NCBI GenBank assembly: GCA_019055375.1
Contig: JAHQIW010004555.1
Span: 310,001-374,000, forward strand
Reading direction: 5' to 3'
DNA from: Parelaphostrongylus tenuis
Lineage: Eukaryota > Nematoda > Chromadorea > Rhabditida > Metastrongylidae
Length of the DNA: 64,000 nucleotides
The number at the start of each line of letters is the position of its first letter. Within the stretch, counting starts at the first letter, position 1. The position numbers and the translations under genes are program-made. The notes below the pieces were generated by a model. The model was given only the letters and a program-made list of their open reading frames with translations. It was not told where the DNA came from and did not search any database. Shown one piece after another: positions 55,646-64,000 of the stretch.

Positions 55646-56057
55646 CTGAAAGAGAAAAACTACATCATTTGTACGAGCAGTTCTTGTTAGATTATCTGAG
55701 TTATGATCACAAAGTTACCATTATAGTAGAATAGCTCTATCATATTCTACTGAGTAACAAAAGGTTCCTGTCTTTCAAATCGTCTTTGCTGCTGAAGTGG
55801 CTCTTCAGAGCATTCATCACTCAGTAAAACTCGTACAAATAGCACTTCTAATAAGCGGAATCCTAGCACTAGAGTCACAACAGCAATTTTATTATCGAGT
55901 ATTCAGTTATCAACAAACACTGAACAATGAAACAAGTATTGTGACAGCTATTCGCCATCGCTGAATTGACGGCTCAACGACAAGCTATTGGTGCTAAACA
56001 AAACCGACTAAAGGATAAACTATTCTCTCTGAAATCTCCACTCATTTCTCTCAATAG

Positions 56058-56131
56058 AATTGGACCCACTCGGATCACTCAAAGAAGAAGATCTTGACGA
56101 AATATGCATTGATACGCCACCGTATCGATAG
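56058..56131 (+). CDS. candidate terminal exon, acidic C-terminus
   Basis: Plus strand, after TTTCTCTCAATAG: LDPLGSLKEEDLDEICIDTP then PYR and TAG. Short but compact and acidic, like a protein C-terminus. Upstream exons are not identified. It lies between minus-strand candidates, so it could belong to another gene or be spurious. Confidence 0.3.
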
Positions 56132-56251
56132 TGAGTCCTTCCTATGTTTTCAGCTCATTTGAAAAGATCGGTGAGCGCTAATATTATTTTGTTAATCTCT
56201 TCTCACTCGTCTATTATTGATTTATTGGCTTCACAACTCCACAGTATTTTG

Positions 56252-56538
56252 TCATGTATCCTCATGTTCTTTCACCCATTGATGGCTATATGATCCATAT
56301 AACTGGGACAGATATGACCTGAAATCCCCCCACTCGCTTTGAGGAAGACGCACATTTCCTTTAGCTAGCATCAATTTCATTGTAGCGAAATGTGAGATTT
56401 TTGAAAGCCATAAATGACCCCCATCAATTGGTGTTGACACTCGCATCTCAAACAGTGAACAAGATCCATAGCATCGTGCTTGGTGAACGACAGTGCAGTC
56501 GCCACTGATTAGGACCGAGCTAGGTTCCACAGCAATCT
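56252..56538 (-). CDS. candidate exon, unidentified
   Basis: Minus strand, after GTGCTACAG, open for 95 codons: SSVLISGDCTVVHQARCYGS, CSLFEMRVSTPIDGGHLWLS, then KISHFATMKLMLAKGNVRLP and QSEWGDF before a possible donor or the TGA. Three cysteines cluster early. Protein-like with codon use unlike the AT-rich neighbours. Same strand as the 54.9-55.6 and 56.8-56.9 kb candidates. No domain recognised. Confidence 0.4.
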
Positions 56539-56762
56539 CTGTAGCACATCATGACGATAAGGTGATGCAGGAGAATATTATTGATGAGAAGTGTGCTTGT
56601 ATCTTGACTTAGGAGAATGGAAGATGAATGCATTGAAGCACCCGGAATTTGCTATAGATGTCCTTTTTCAAAGCCATAGTGGGCAGCCATGTACTAACTC
56701 AGCAAATTCATCGTTATTTCATTCTCTGTTGTTCAACAATTGCTAGAAGAATACTTTCTTAC

Positions 56763-56942
56763 CGAAAGCACTTTTTTTGAAAAAGTAGAGCTCTTTGAAC
56801 CTGTTCGCCTATTTTCTTTGCCTGATAAAAATGCTGAAATTTTTCATTCCATTTCTCTAGCTGAGATAGATCACCTTTAGAATTCAGTAAAAGTATTGAA
56901 AATAATACTTCAGAGATTGGTTTGTCCTTATTATTGGAAATG
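56763..56942 (-). CDS. candidate exon with GTAAGA donor
   Basis: Minus strand from a GATTAG acceptor to donor TTTCG/GTAAGA: ISNNKDKPISEVLFSILLLN, SKGDLSQLEKWNEKFQHFYQ, AKKIGEQVQRALLFQKKCF. Predominantly helical-looking and charged. The phase at its donor does not match the next candidate (56538) directly, so an exon is missing or the join is wrong. Unassigned. Confidence 0.4.
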
Positions 56943-56990
56943 CTAATCAATAATAATCTTTCCTATGATTCAGCTGCCAAGGAGTAATGA

Positions 56991-57191
56991 AATTTCTTCG
57001 ACTCACGTCCCAACGTTTATTCTTCTTCTGAGGATACAAGCCTCATGAAAGAAACTATTATTGGTCAGTATGGTCGAGATGAACGGAAAGTCGATTTTCA
57101 AAATTTCATTGTACTTTGTGCAATTGATCATATCATGTCGTTTGATAAATTCTGGCACTGCATCAATGAACACCATATTTATGAAAAATGA
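56991..57191 (+). CDS. candidate ORF with weak EF-hand-like stretch
   Basis: Plus-strand frame open for 67 codons, with an internal ATG at 57045 and TGA at 57189-57191. After MKETIIGQ it reads YGRDERKVDFQNFIVLCAID then HIMSFDKFWHCINE. The 'G.....VDF.NFI.L' arrangement recalls EF-hands of the penta-EF/calpain type, but the first Ca-binding positions are not convincing and only one half-site is present. No splice sites confirmed. Antisense neighbour of the exon ending at 56942. Confidence 0.3.
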   Translation, partial: NFFDSRPNVYSSSEDTSLMKETIIGQYGRDERKVDFQNFIVLCAIDHIMSFDKFWHCINEHHIYEK

Positions 57192-57283
57192 AGTATTTCA
57201 AAAATTGGCATGATTATGGTATTGATCGACTGTGCGCTCTCTAGAGAAAATCTTAGCTAGAACTTGTTCATACTTTCTTTAAG

Positions 57284-57362
57284 ATAGAGCTGTCTTGGGG
57301 ACGACTTTGCTTGCTACTCATGCACAAATGCCGTGAAGGGGAAAACGCTAGTGAGCTGCGCG
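57284..57362 (+). CDS. uncertain short exon
   Basis: Between acceptor CTTTCTTTAAG and donor CTGCGC/GTAAGA. It is open in two frames (IELSWGRLCLLLMHKCREGE or SCLGDDFACYSCTNAVKGKT). The minus strand is open too. No way to choose. Confidence 0.2.
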
Positions 57363-57879
57363 TAAGATTAACGGAGCTTCCAATGGGCGGCCAAGAGCGT
57401 CTGATCCTCCACACTGTTCTCTTCAGTTTTAAACTATTTCCTGGACGTCCTTTGTGCAACCGTATCATCGCCTCAATAACTTGTAGTAAATAAACTTGGT
57501 GTTCATTGCTCTAATGCAGAAACTTGTTGAACGACTTAATAAATATCGAGTGCTGTAGGATTGTTTACTCATAGAAATCAATTGTTCTATCACAATTGAC
57601 GAGTATATGGTATGCGAACTATAGTGTATGCAAACACTGTCGAGTTGGACTCTTTATTGGAGTGGTGATCTTTCGAAAAAGTTTGACTCGAGTGATAACG
57701 AAGGCGAAGAATTACTACGAGGATGAACAACTATGTACAAGCGATTCGAGTCATTATCTCTGAAGAAGGCGAGGACGTAGAAACGTTGGCTGCGAAAATT
57801 CATTTCTCAACCTTGTAGTATCGTTTTATCGTGAAAGAAACTATCAACTATCAATTTGATGTTGACGAGGTAGCAGTGT
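57363..57879. other. no gene recognised
   Basis: Contains 'ctgaagaaggcgaggacgta' followed by 'gaaacgttgg' at about 57757, a string of the same architecture as the hairpin in the long-inverted-repeat element at 62 kb, possibly an eroded relative. Confidence 0.35.
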
Positions 57880-58060
57880 GTTTAGTGATGTAGGCTATGA
57901 GATTCACCCACTGGTTCGTCGCTCTCACAGCGCCCCTTTGCAATCACGCGGAACATCCTATAGGGGATATCACTAAGACGTCCACGAGATTCCACTCAAC
58001 CGGTGTTCTTCAACATTGACGGAGAAAATGGAATCCTCTGGCAGCCGTTGAAACAACCCT
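57880..58060 (+). mobile_element. SINE family A, diverged copy
   Basis: Retains 'cctataggggatatc', 'cacgagattccactcaaccg' and 'gtgttcttcaacattga', corresponding to the central body of family A. The head and tail are too diverged to recognise. Confidence 0.45.
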
Positions 58061-58334
58061 CAAAATCTTCAAATAACGTTGGGACGATGAAGACAAGGAA
58101 ACGAATTGATCGCTGGAAGTGCCGCAGTCTGCAATAAAACTGTGACAAAGATTTACGTACAAGAAAAGTAAATGGAAATTGTTATCAACAAAATAGTGTA
58201 GTGATAGTATCAAATCATGCATAAGAAAGTTCAAGATTGTTAGAGATTATTGTCCTCATGTGACTGATGACAAAGAAAGTCCGTTGTCTCAAGGACTTAA
58301 TTCGGATGTCGAGAAATCTCAAGATAAAAGTTGG

Positions 58335-58693
58335 ATATGCCTTGCAGTCATATCTAAGCCACGCATGTCAGTGGTCTGTCAAATAGGGCTGACTTATAAA
58401 GCCCGATACACGTCTTTCAATCTTACGATCTCGTCAGTCGGGCAGTTACCCTTTCTCGCCTTTTGCTAATCTCTGTGGGAGGTACAGTGCCCTCACTAAG
58501 AGTTAGCGACGACGAACGTTTTACACTCTATGTCCAGTGAAAAACTCACCAAACACAGAGTGCTGTACACTCGATTGCTCGTAGCTAGTATATTCAGTAT
58601 ATCATAAATTTCGTTTTGAGTGTTTTCTTAAGACCACAGCTCTGTTTGACATACCACTGACATGCGTGGCTCAAATATGATTGCAAGGCATAT
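58335..58693. mobile_element. hammerhead foldback element, CACGCATG subfamily
   Basis: Arms 'atatgccttgcagtcat' with 'gccacgcatgtcagtgg' (left) and the complement 'ccactgacatgcgtggc' with 'gattgcaaggcatat' (right). The left arm holds a well-kept hammerhead at 58385-58452. The right arm has lost its core. Confidence 0.65.
58385..58452 (-). ncRNA. hammerhead ribozyme motif (type I), core complete
   Basis: Minus strand: CTGACGA (position 7 is free, so canonical), stem II GATC/GTAA/GATT (one wobble), GAAA, then GACGTG-TA with UA cleavage site. Stem I proximal GCCCGA/TCGGGC pairs 6 of 6. Distal AGGGT/GCCCT pairs with one wobble, with an added ACT/AGT. The only deviation is G-G at the first stem III pair. 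Confidence 0.7.
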
Positions 58694-58879
58694 TGAAATT
58701 TGAGCTGTAGTCTTGAGAAAGCACTCGCAACAAAAGTTGGATAATTGAAATATCCCATTACCGAAAAAAGCAAGAAATTCATATTATACATCTATTTCGA
58801 GTGTTTTACTAAGATCACCCTCGAATTTCAATAGATCCTTTCATTATTATTTGAGCCAACATGTCATGTCGTCGGGTAA

Positions 58880-58942
58880 GGGATCTTGCACAGCTCGATG
58901 CACGTGTTTCGTCCTTGCAGACTCGCCAGTCGGGCAGAACTC
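58880..58942 (-). ncRNA. hammerhead ribozyme-like motif (type I)
   Basis: Minus strand: CTGGCGA (A6 to G), stem II GTCT/GCAA/GGAC (one wobble), GAAA, CACGTG then CA where UH is needed. Stem I proximal GCCCGA/TCGAGC 5 of 6. Two functional positions are changed, so probably inactive. Confidence 0.55.
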
Positions 58943-59352
58943 GCCGTCTTTCGATCTTTTTATTAGTCAGTTTTTCTCGGGAGCCTGCTCCTCCTGCAGA
59001 GAGATATCGAAGACGAACTTTCTACACTCTATAACAAGTGAAATATTCGCCAAACACGGAGTGTTGTACACTACATTGACCTTTGGCTAATATTTCTATC
59101 ATATTATGTCTTTATTTCGAGAGTTATATTAAGACCACGCTCAAATTTCAATAGATCCTTTCATTATTAATTGAGCTTGAAATGAAAACATAATATGATA
59201 AAAATACCAGCCAAAGAGCAATGGAGTGTACAGCACTTTGTGTTAGGTGAAAATTTCACCTGACATAGAGTGTAAAAGTTCGTCTTCAATATCTCTCTGC
59301 AGGGAGAGCAGGCTCCCGAGAGAACTGACTAATAAAAAGATTGAAAGACGGC

Positions 59353-59415
59353 GGGTTTTGCCCGACTGGCGAGTCTGTAAGGACGAAACACGTGTATCCG
59401 GCTATACAAGAGCCC
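59353..59415 (+). ncRNA. hammerhead ribozyme-like motif (type I)
   Basis: Plus strand: distal stem I GGGTTTT/AGAGCCC (7 of 7 with wobbles), proximal GCCCGA/TCCGGC 5 of 6, internal loop TATACA, CTGGCGA (A6 to G), stem II GTCT/GTAA/GGAC (one wobble), GAAA, CACGTG-TA. Only position 6 of the core differs from consensus. Confidence 0.65.
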
Positions 59416-59435
59416 TCACCAGACGACATAAAATT

Positions 59436-60104
59436 AAATTGGTGGCCAGCATCTTTTCGATGGATCAATTTACAGTTTGAACGATTTTCTTCACCATATT
59501 TGCTTAGGTTCGACAGGCATCCAGATAAAAGAACGGAAAGGCACAGCAATAGATTCATGTTTAGAATTCGGGATAAAAATGTAAAGGTGATGTTTTGACA
59601 TTTCCTTGAAAGGCTGAGAAGTTCTACAGTTCGTTACTGCAGAAGTTCAGATATTCTTCCGTCATCGAACAAGGTTTTTGAAGGAGCCTTTTGCTAAACA
59701 AAGACTTCTCACTAGTTTACATGAACATTGAAAAGCTTAGATCTCGGGAATTTCAGAAAATACTAAATCTCTAGAAAAGCCTTCCTATAGAGTCGTATTA
59801 GGTTAAAAACTATGTTTCATCGTATTTTTTGTCATTTCTATTTATTACGCCAAATTTGTATCTTTTCTTATCATGTTCAATGTCATTCGAAAGCTCGTAA
59901 TGGCGAGATTCTTGGTATGCAAGCCATTTAATTTTTTCTCTATTTGTATAATTTTCAATAGCTCGAATAAATGTAAGTGCTTTAGCAAATTATCGACTTT
60001 CGAAAAGCGTTATCTTGCCAAACATCGTTGCAACGACATGAAAAGATGGTAATCACATGAAGCTGCCTCGAAGATATTTGGTGGACGAGCTAAACGTTGA
60101 AAAC
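59436..60104. other. no gene recognised
   Basis: No supported exon or repeat. Confidence 0.4.
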
Positions 60105-60370
60105 CCTCTCTATTTCTTCAGTCTTTTGCAGTGTCAAAAGCGCAATATGTGGAGGAGTGTTATCTTGACTGCGCTCCGATAAGCTGACGCAGCCGCTTAT
60201 AACTTCGCCTTCACGAAACTTCTTGAACCATTTTTGTGTGGTTCGGTGATCAACCACCTTGTGTTTAAGTGCTCTACACAGTTTTTGTTCGCTTCGGTGG
60301 CAGTATTATCCAAGTAGAACGGAACGCTCAGGAAGATGTTCACGACTAAAGTTGTGAAGTTGACATTCTA
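60105..60370 (-). pseudogene. mariner transposase, N-terminal fragment
   Basis: The minus strand starts ATGTCAACTTCACAACTT (MSTSQL, then stops). It continues NIFLSVPFYLDNTATEANKN, with a frameshift to LKHKVVDHRTTQKWFKKFRE, the helix-turn-helix region of mariner transposases ('RT.(R/Q)WF.KFR.G'). The downstream part decays into stops. No catalytic domain. Confidence 0.75.
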
Positions 60371-60990
60371 AAGTATAAGAAATTTTCATGTAGTAACAGA
60401 ACAAAATCAAATGGTTCACATAGTTAAAATCTCAAAATCACAAGCTTTCGAATGATATAAAACATGATATATGAAAAAACCTATGAAATAAATTTGTTAT
60501 AAATAAATTTGAAAAATTTAAAAGATGCGGCAAAACATAAATTCCAACTTAATAGCAGCGAAAATAATGTTATGTTTCAACAAACGTCTCTCGTCATCGC
60601 AAATATCAAATATCGAGAGACAGAGCTCTCCTCTAGAGTTAAGTAGTCAGTTGATAACGTGGGTTTTCGGCGATTTTAGAAAAATGACAATGCTGTTTTT
60701 TTCCAAAGAGACCTTTTCTTAGCGCCTGTAGCAGTGAAGTGAAAATTGTGTTACACACAAGTAGCACGCGTTTTCATTATTTTTTCCAAGTCTTTCCTCT
60801 AATTTCAAGATACTCCATAATTCTGATGAATTGCCAATTGCACGAGAAACTTTGTTCTACCGCTTGTGTAGGCATAAGATTTTTATTTTCATTTGCCAAG
60901 TAAAACTCACTAATATGCCCTCTTATGAGTTTTGAGCCTATATCGGAGAAGCATGAGCACATACAGAGAAACTCATGGAGTAGCGGAATC
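60371..60990. other. no gene recognised
   Basis: The box 'tagcgcctgtagcagtgaag' near 60720 is a single unit of the tandem-repeat box. An 85-codon minus frame at 60777-61034 has no support. Confidence 0.35.
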
Positions 60991-61400
60991 ACATATTTTG
61001 TCGAGCAACTCCCTTGAAACGAAGAAGGAGTCATGAATTTAATAACAAAAAATCACTCGCTTTGTGTGTATCGCGCTGCGCGATCGATCAACAGCGCAAC
61101 TGATTCACAGCCAATCACCCATCCCATCCGCCAAAATGCTCGCCAAATGTAACTTAAATTCAATATCTCTGGTTATAAAGGCGTTTATTCCAAGAAGACA
61201 TTGTTAGGATACCCGAAACTTGCGCTACCGAACGGTTTTACAAATAGTCTAAAAGAAGAGCTTTGCCCAGTGAAAATTACGTGCGTTTCAAGCGCTTCAC
61301 GCGTGACCCCGCGATTTAATTTTTGGTACTATAGCAGTGTAAAAGGCCTTTTCAAAAAATAAGTACATTTTCCGAAATCATCGAGATTAAGCATGCGACG
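60991..61400. repeat. dispersed repeat R, partial copy
   Basis: 'gcgatcgatcaacagcgcaa' and 'cagccaatcacccatcc' correspond to the 14.26 and 18.3 kb blocks. 'tatagcagtgtaaaaggcct' followed by 'tttcaaaaaata' matches the 'gctttataagggtcttttca' block. Confidence 0.45.
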
Positions 61401-61954
61401 ATTGACAAGCAGTTTGCTAGAAAGTCTTTGTTCAGCTTAAGAGATCCCTTCGACAGCCCAGAAATGCTAGGTATGTGAGTGGTTTATGAACTTCAAGTCC
61501 TAGACAACGAAAACCATTTCTATCAGACCAGTGTTGAGTTAACCTCTTGCTTAATGTTCAAACATTCACTCCAACAAGATGACGTGAGAGGATACGGAAA
61601 TCACCTAAGTTTATTAGATAGGAATAATTGATACAATTGCACTTGCTTCCTCTCTTGATAGCTTTAAACTTCATTGTGGCAGGGTAGTTTCTGCATGTCT
61701 CACCGCGGTGAAAACAAAACTGACATAACAGCACGATTAGACAAGCAAAAAAATTTGACATTTCAGTACAGAACCTCAGCTAATTGATGGTGCCTTACAC
61801 TGCTCACCGCACTAAAGAGACCTCAAAATTACCTACGGTGAAAGACCGAGCGTGCCATCCTCTGTGAGACCTGAGAAACTGAAAATTTTCCTATAAGCAG
61901 AATGACCAGTCGATGCTTAGCTGAAAGGAGATTATGTAGTAATGTGATACATAT
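61401..61954. other. no gene recognised
   Basis: No supported exon or repeat. Confidence 0.4.
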
Positions 61955-62044
61955 GATAACATGTTTCGAGCCTTTCAAAAGATATGGTATAGCACTTATG
62001 CGTACTAGACAGGCTGTCTCGCCTTTTCAAACTCACCAGTAGTA
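61955..62044 (-). mobile_element. hammerhead element arm truncated by a nested insertion
   Basis: Starts 'tttcgagcctttcaaaagat', then (minus strand) the core at 62016-62039: CTGGTGA, stem II GTTT/GAAA/AGGC (wobbles), GAGA. The arm stops inside stem I at 'cagtagtac', where the long-inverted-repeat element begins. Confidence 0.55.
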
Positions 62045-63084
62045 CCTTTGAAAATGATAAGAAAAGCTTAGAAAACTAATCTTTATTTAGAGCTTCACGA
62101 GGTTGGTATCTTTTTCCCCAATCAATTGTTCTTCTTTCCGGTCGATGGGTTTTCGCGTTTGCTTGTGGGTGACGTTTCGGCGAATACGCCTTCTTCAGAG
62201 CCTGAACGTATCAATCGTTGTAGCGTTATTTATATGACTATATACTGTGAGAGAAAAAATAAATAAATAAATAAATAAATTGAAAATCTACGGCGTTGAT
62301 AAGCGATAACTAATTCGGGGAAACCACTCACCTTACCATCTAATCCAGGGACTACCTATGTTGCTAGCGCCAGGGTGACGTATGAGCCCGCCCCCCCGTG
62401 TCACTAGGTCAAATTATGGATAGGTGCCATCTGAGACCCATGCTAGAAAATCGATCTGAGATAAGGTGCCATGTGATTGGTTATGTTAAGGCACTCGCCC
62501 TTTTTTGGGGGGGGGGGGGTAGTAGTAGTAGTTCGAGGTAGTAGTCAAAATCCTAGGGCACGAAACCAAAAACATCGGCGCGAAAGACCCTTGAAGCTTT
62601 CTGGATAAATTTTAGAAACCCGCAAATGAACAAAAAGGGCGAGTGCCTTAACATAACCAAACACATGGCACCTTACCTCAGATTAATTTTCTAGCATGGG
62701 TCTCAGATGGCACCTATCCATAATCTAACCTAGTGACACGGGGGGCGGGCTCATACGTCACCTTGGCGCTAGCAACATAGGTAGTCCCTGGATTAGATGG
62801 TAAGGTGAGTGGTTTCCCCGAATTAGTTATCGCTTATCAACACCGTAGATTTTCAATTTATTTATTTATTTTTCTCTCACAGTATATAGTCATATAAATA
62901 ACGCTACAACGATTGATACGTTCAGGCTCTGAAGAAGGAGTATTCGCCGAAAACGTCACCCACAAGCAAACGCGAAAACCCATCGACCGGAAAGAAGAAC
63001 AATCGATTGGGGAAAAAGATATCAACCTCGTGAAGCTCTAATTAAAGAATTAGTTTTCTAAGCTTTTCTTATCATTTCCAAAGG
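62045..63084. mobile_element. 1,040-bp long-inverted-repeat element (foldback/MITE)
   Basis: Arms 62045-62506 and 62632-63084 are near-perfect inverted copies (few mismatches by eye over about 455 bp). They start and end CCTTTG/CAAAGG and hold 'gaaaagcttagaaaactaa', 'cttgtgggtgacgtttcgg', an (AAAT)n run of unequal length in the two arms, and 'gtgccatctgagacccatgc'. The spacer (62507-62631) has a 13-G run followed by TAG repeats. No ORF. The high arm identity suggests recent insertion or gene conversion. A clear target-site duplication is not visible. Confidence 0.85.
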
Positions 63085-63520
63085 TTCATATTATTAACAT
63101 GCCGAGGTTTCAAAAAAGTCGGTCTTTTGAGTTGCCACCATTAGTACGGTGCTCTTCGGTTCAGGCCGATCCCAGGGGAATATATTCCACTGATCGACTC
63201 CGAACAGTAGATTGAGGTGATATGATTCATTAATCACAACCAGGAACTCGACTACTGGTTATCGCAATGTCGAGGAAATTTATCATCTAACTTGCGATGA
63301 TTTGTTATTCGGCGTCGATTCCTTTATAAGTGGGGGCATATCCCTTAAGGATCCATTGAACCGAAGAGCACCGCATACTGTTGAGTCTGAAAAGACGAAA
63401 CAAGCTTGTCTAGTACCCTATAAATGCCATACCAGATCTCTCATAAAAGGCTCAAAACATACTGTAACATTATTAGATTATTTTGGTTTTGAGCGAGTTG
63501 TATAAAAGCAGTCGAATGAA
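63085..63520. mobile_element. hammerhead foldback element, copy next to the nested insertion
   Basis: Palindromic: 'acggtgctcttcggttcagg' (63154) with 'ttgaaccgaagagcaccg' (63356), and 'tgatatgattcattaatcac' with 'gaggaaatttatcatctaac' style inner blocks. The right arm keeps a hammerhead; the left arm's core is lost. Ends 'tttgagcgagttgtataaaa'. Confidence 0.6.
63366..63430 (+). ncRNA. hammerhead ribozyme-like motif, diverged
   Basis: Plus strand: CTGTTGA (A6 to T), stem II GTCT/GAAA/AGAC (4 of 4), GAAA, CAAGCTTG-TC (3-bp stem III, UC). Proximal stem I is mostly broken. Probably inactive. Confidence 0.5.
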
Positions 63521-64000
63521 GATGATTGTGTAGTACAACGCTTGTGTACGACTATCCAACAAGACGTTTTGAGTAAGCAATGAAGCAAGTCTTTCATGCT
63601 TAAAACAAATCGGTTTTGGAATGGTTCAAAGATTATTGACTAACTATCTAATATTTACTGCTTGTAATTTGGAGAGCCAGCTCATGTTAATTCGGATTAC
63701 AATGAAACTTCCAACAAAATTTATTAAGAGAACGTCGTGAGTAATATTAATGTTTCTTTGCTGATTGGAATTCAGCACATTTTCTATAACGTTTCTATAA
63801 CAATTAGTGTTGAAAATTTTGTTACAGAAGGCTCCTATTTTTTGTCTCCGTATTAAATGGCCGCCTAGCAAGCAATCAAATAGTTTTAGTGAAAGTGAGA
63901 AACATTGCATCTCTGCACTCGCTAGAAGACAAACGTAATAACACTGCCAATCTATTATTCGCTCGTGATGTTTTCACCAGAGATCAACCATTATTTTGGT
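63521..64000. other. no gene recognised
   Basis: An 88-codon minus-strand frame at 63644-63910 has no splice or domain support. Confidence 0.35.

Larger units (their letters stand above)
58795..59435. mobile_element. hammerhead element with direct tip repeats and palindromic arms
   Basis: A tip block with 'aatttcaatagatccttt' and 'cattattatttgag' at 58831-58855 recurs directly at about 59154-59180, 323 bp apart. The stretch 58862-59107 is also an inverted copy of 59188-59430, each arm with a hammerhead (58880-58942 minus; 59353-59415 plus) pointing outward. So the locus combines a tandem and an inverted arrangement. Confidence 0.65.

Noticed and set aside
56129..56168. Extra micro-exon after the terminal exon at 56058-56131
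   Set aside because: It would need a 23-nt intron, shorter than I would accept, and the frame already ends at TAG.
58851..59598. Several 77-90 codon ORFs on both strands
   Set aside because: They fall in the palindromic arms of the hammerhead element and mirror each other.

Overview
The window looks like animal, most probably nematode (perhaps strongylid-like), genomic DNA. It is AT-rich, has no bacterial operon layout, and carries RTE-type LINE fragments, dead mariner transposases, many tRNA-derived SINEs, and a few candidate exons with short nematode-style introns and TTTCAG acceptors. I find no intact, confidently named protein gene, no rRNA, no functional tRNA and no CRISPR array. It reads as a gene-poor, repeat-dense interval, or as long introns of genes I cannot assemble without transcripts.

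The main result is a dispersed family of foldback elements carrying type I hammerhead ribozyme motifs. Copies or remnants lie near 4.0-4.4, 10.0-10.95, 21.1-21.7, 31.6, 43.5-43.9, 48.0-48.5, 53.1-53.7, 58.3-58.7, 58.8-59.4 and 62.0-63.5 kb. The motif is CTGANGA, a 4-bp stem II with a 4-nt loop, GAAA, a very short stem III ending in UH, and a two-part stem I with an internal loop. Stem II and stem I sequences differ between copies but mostly keep pairing. The ribozymes point outward in the inverted arms. Two loci also contain directly repeated units of about 290 and 320 bp, which recalls retrozymes.

Other mobile DNA: five mariner remnants (start of window, 1.4-2.3, 9.6-9.9, 13.1-13.5 and 60.1-60.4 kb); three RTE fragments, all on the minus strand (2.4-3.5, 19.3-19.4 and 32.3-32.7 kb); SINE family A (seven copies); SINE family B (nine copies, twice head to head); SINE family C (two copies); several single tRNA-like units; palindromic MITE-like elements at 22.8, 24.95 and 43.5 kb; and a 1,040-bp near-perfect long-inverted-repeat element at 62.0-63.1 kb nested in a hammerhead element. 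A diverged dispersed repeat, here called R, recurs near 6.4, 13.8, 17.5, 29.7, 41.9, 47.4 and 61 kb, and a degenerate tandem repeat with a period of about 180-195 bp fills 15.15-15.83 kb.

Candidate protein-coding pieces are listed at low confidence. The best are a three-exon terminal segment on the minus strand at 8.27-8.69 kb, and a cluster at 54.5-57.2 kb that includes a membrane-protein-like minus-strand series and a plus-strand ORF with a weak EF-hand-like stretch. None could be assigned a function. The genes do not form a recognisable pathway; the repeats are what organise the window.
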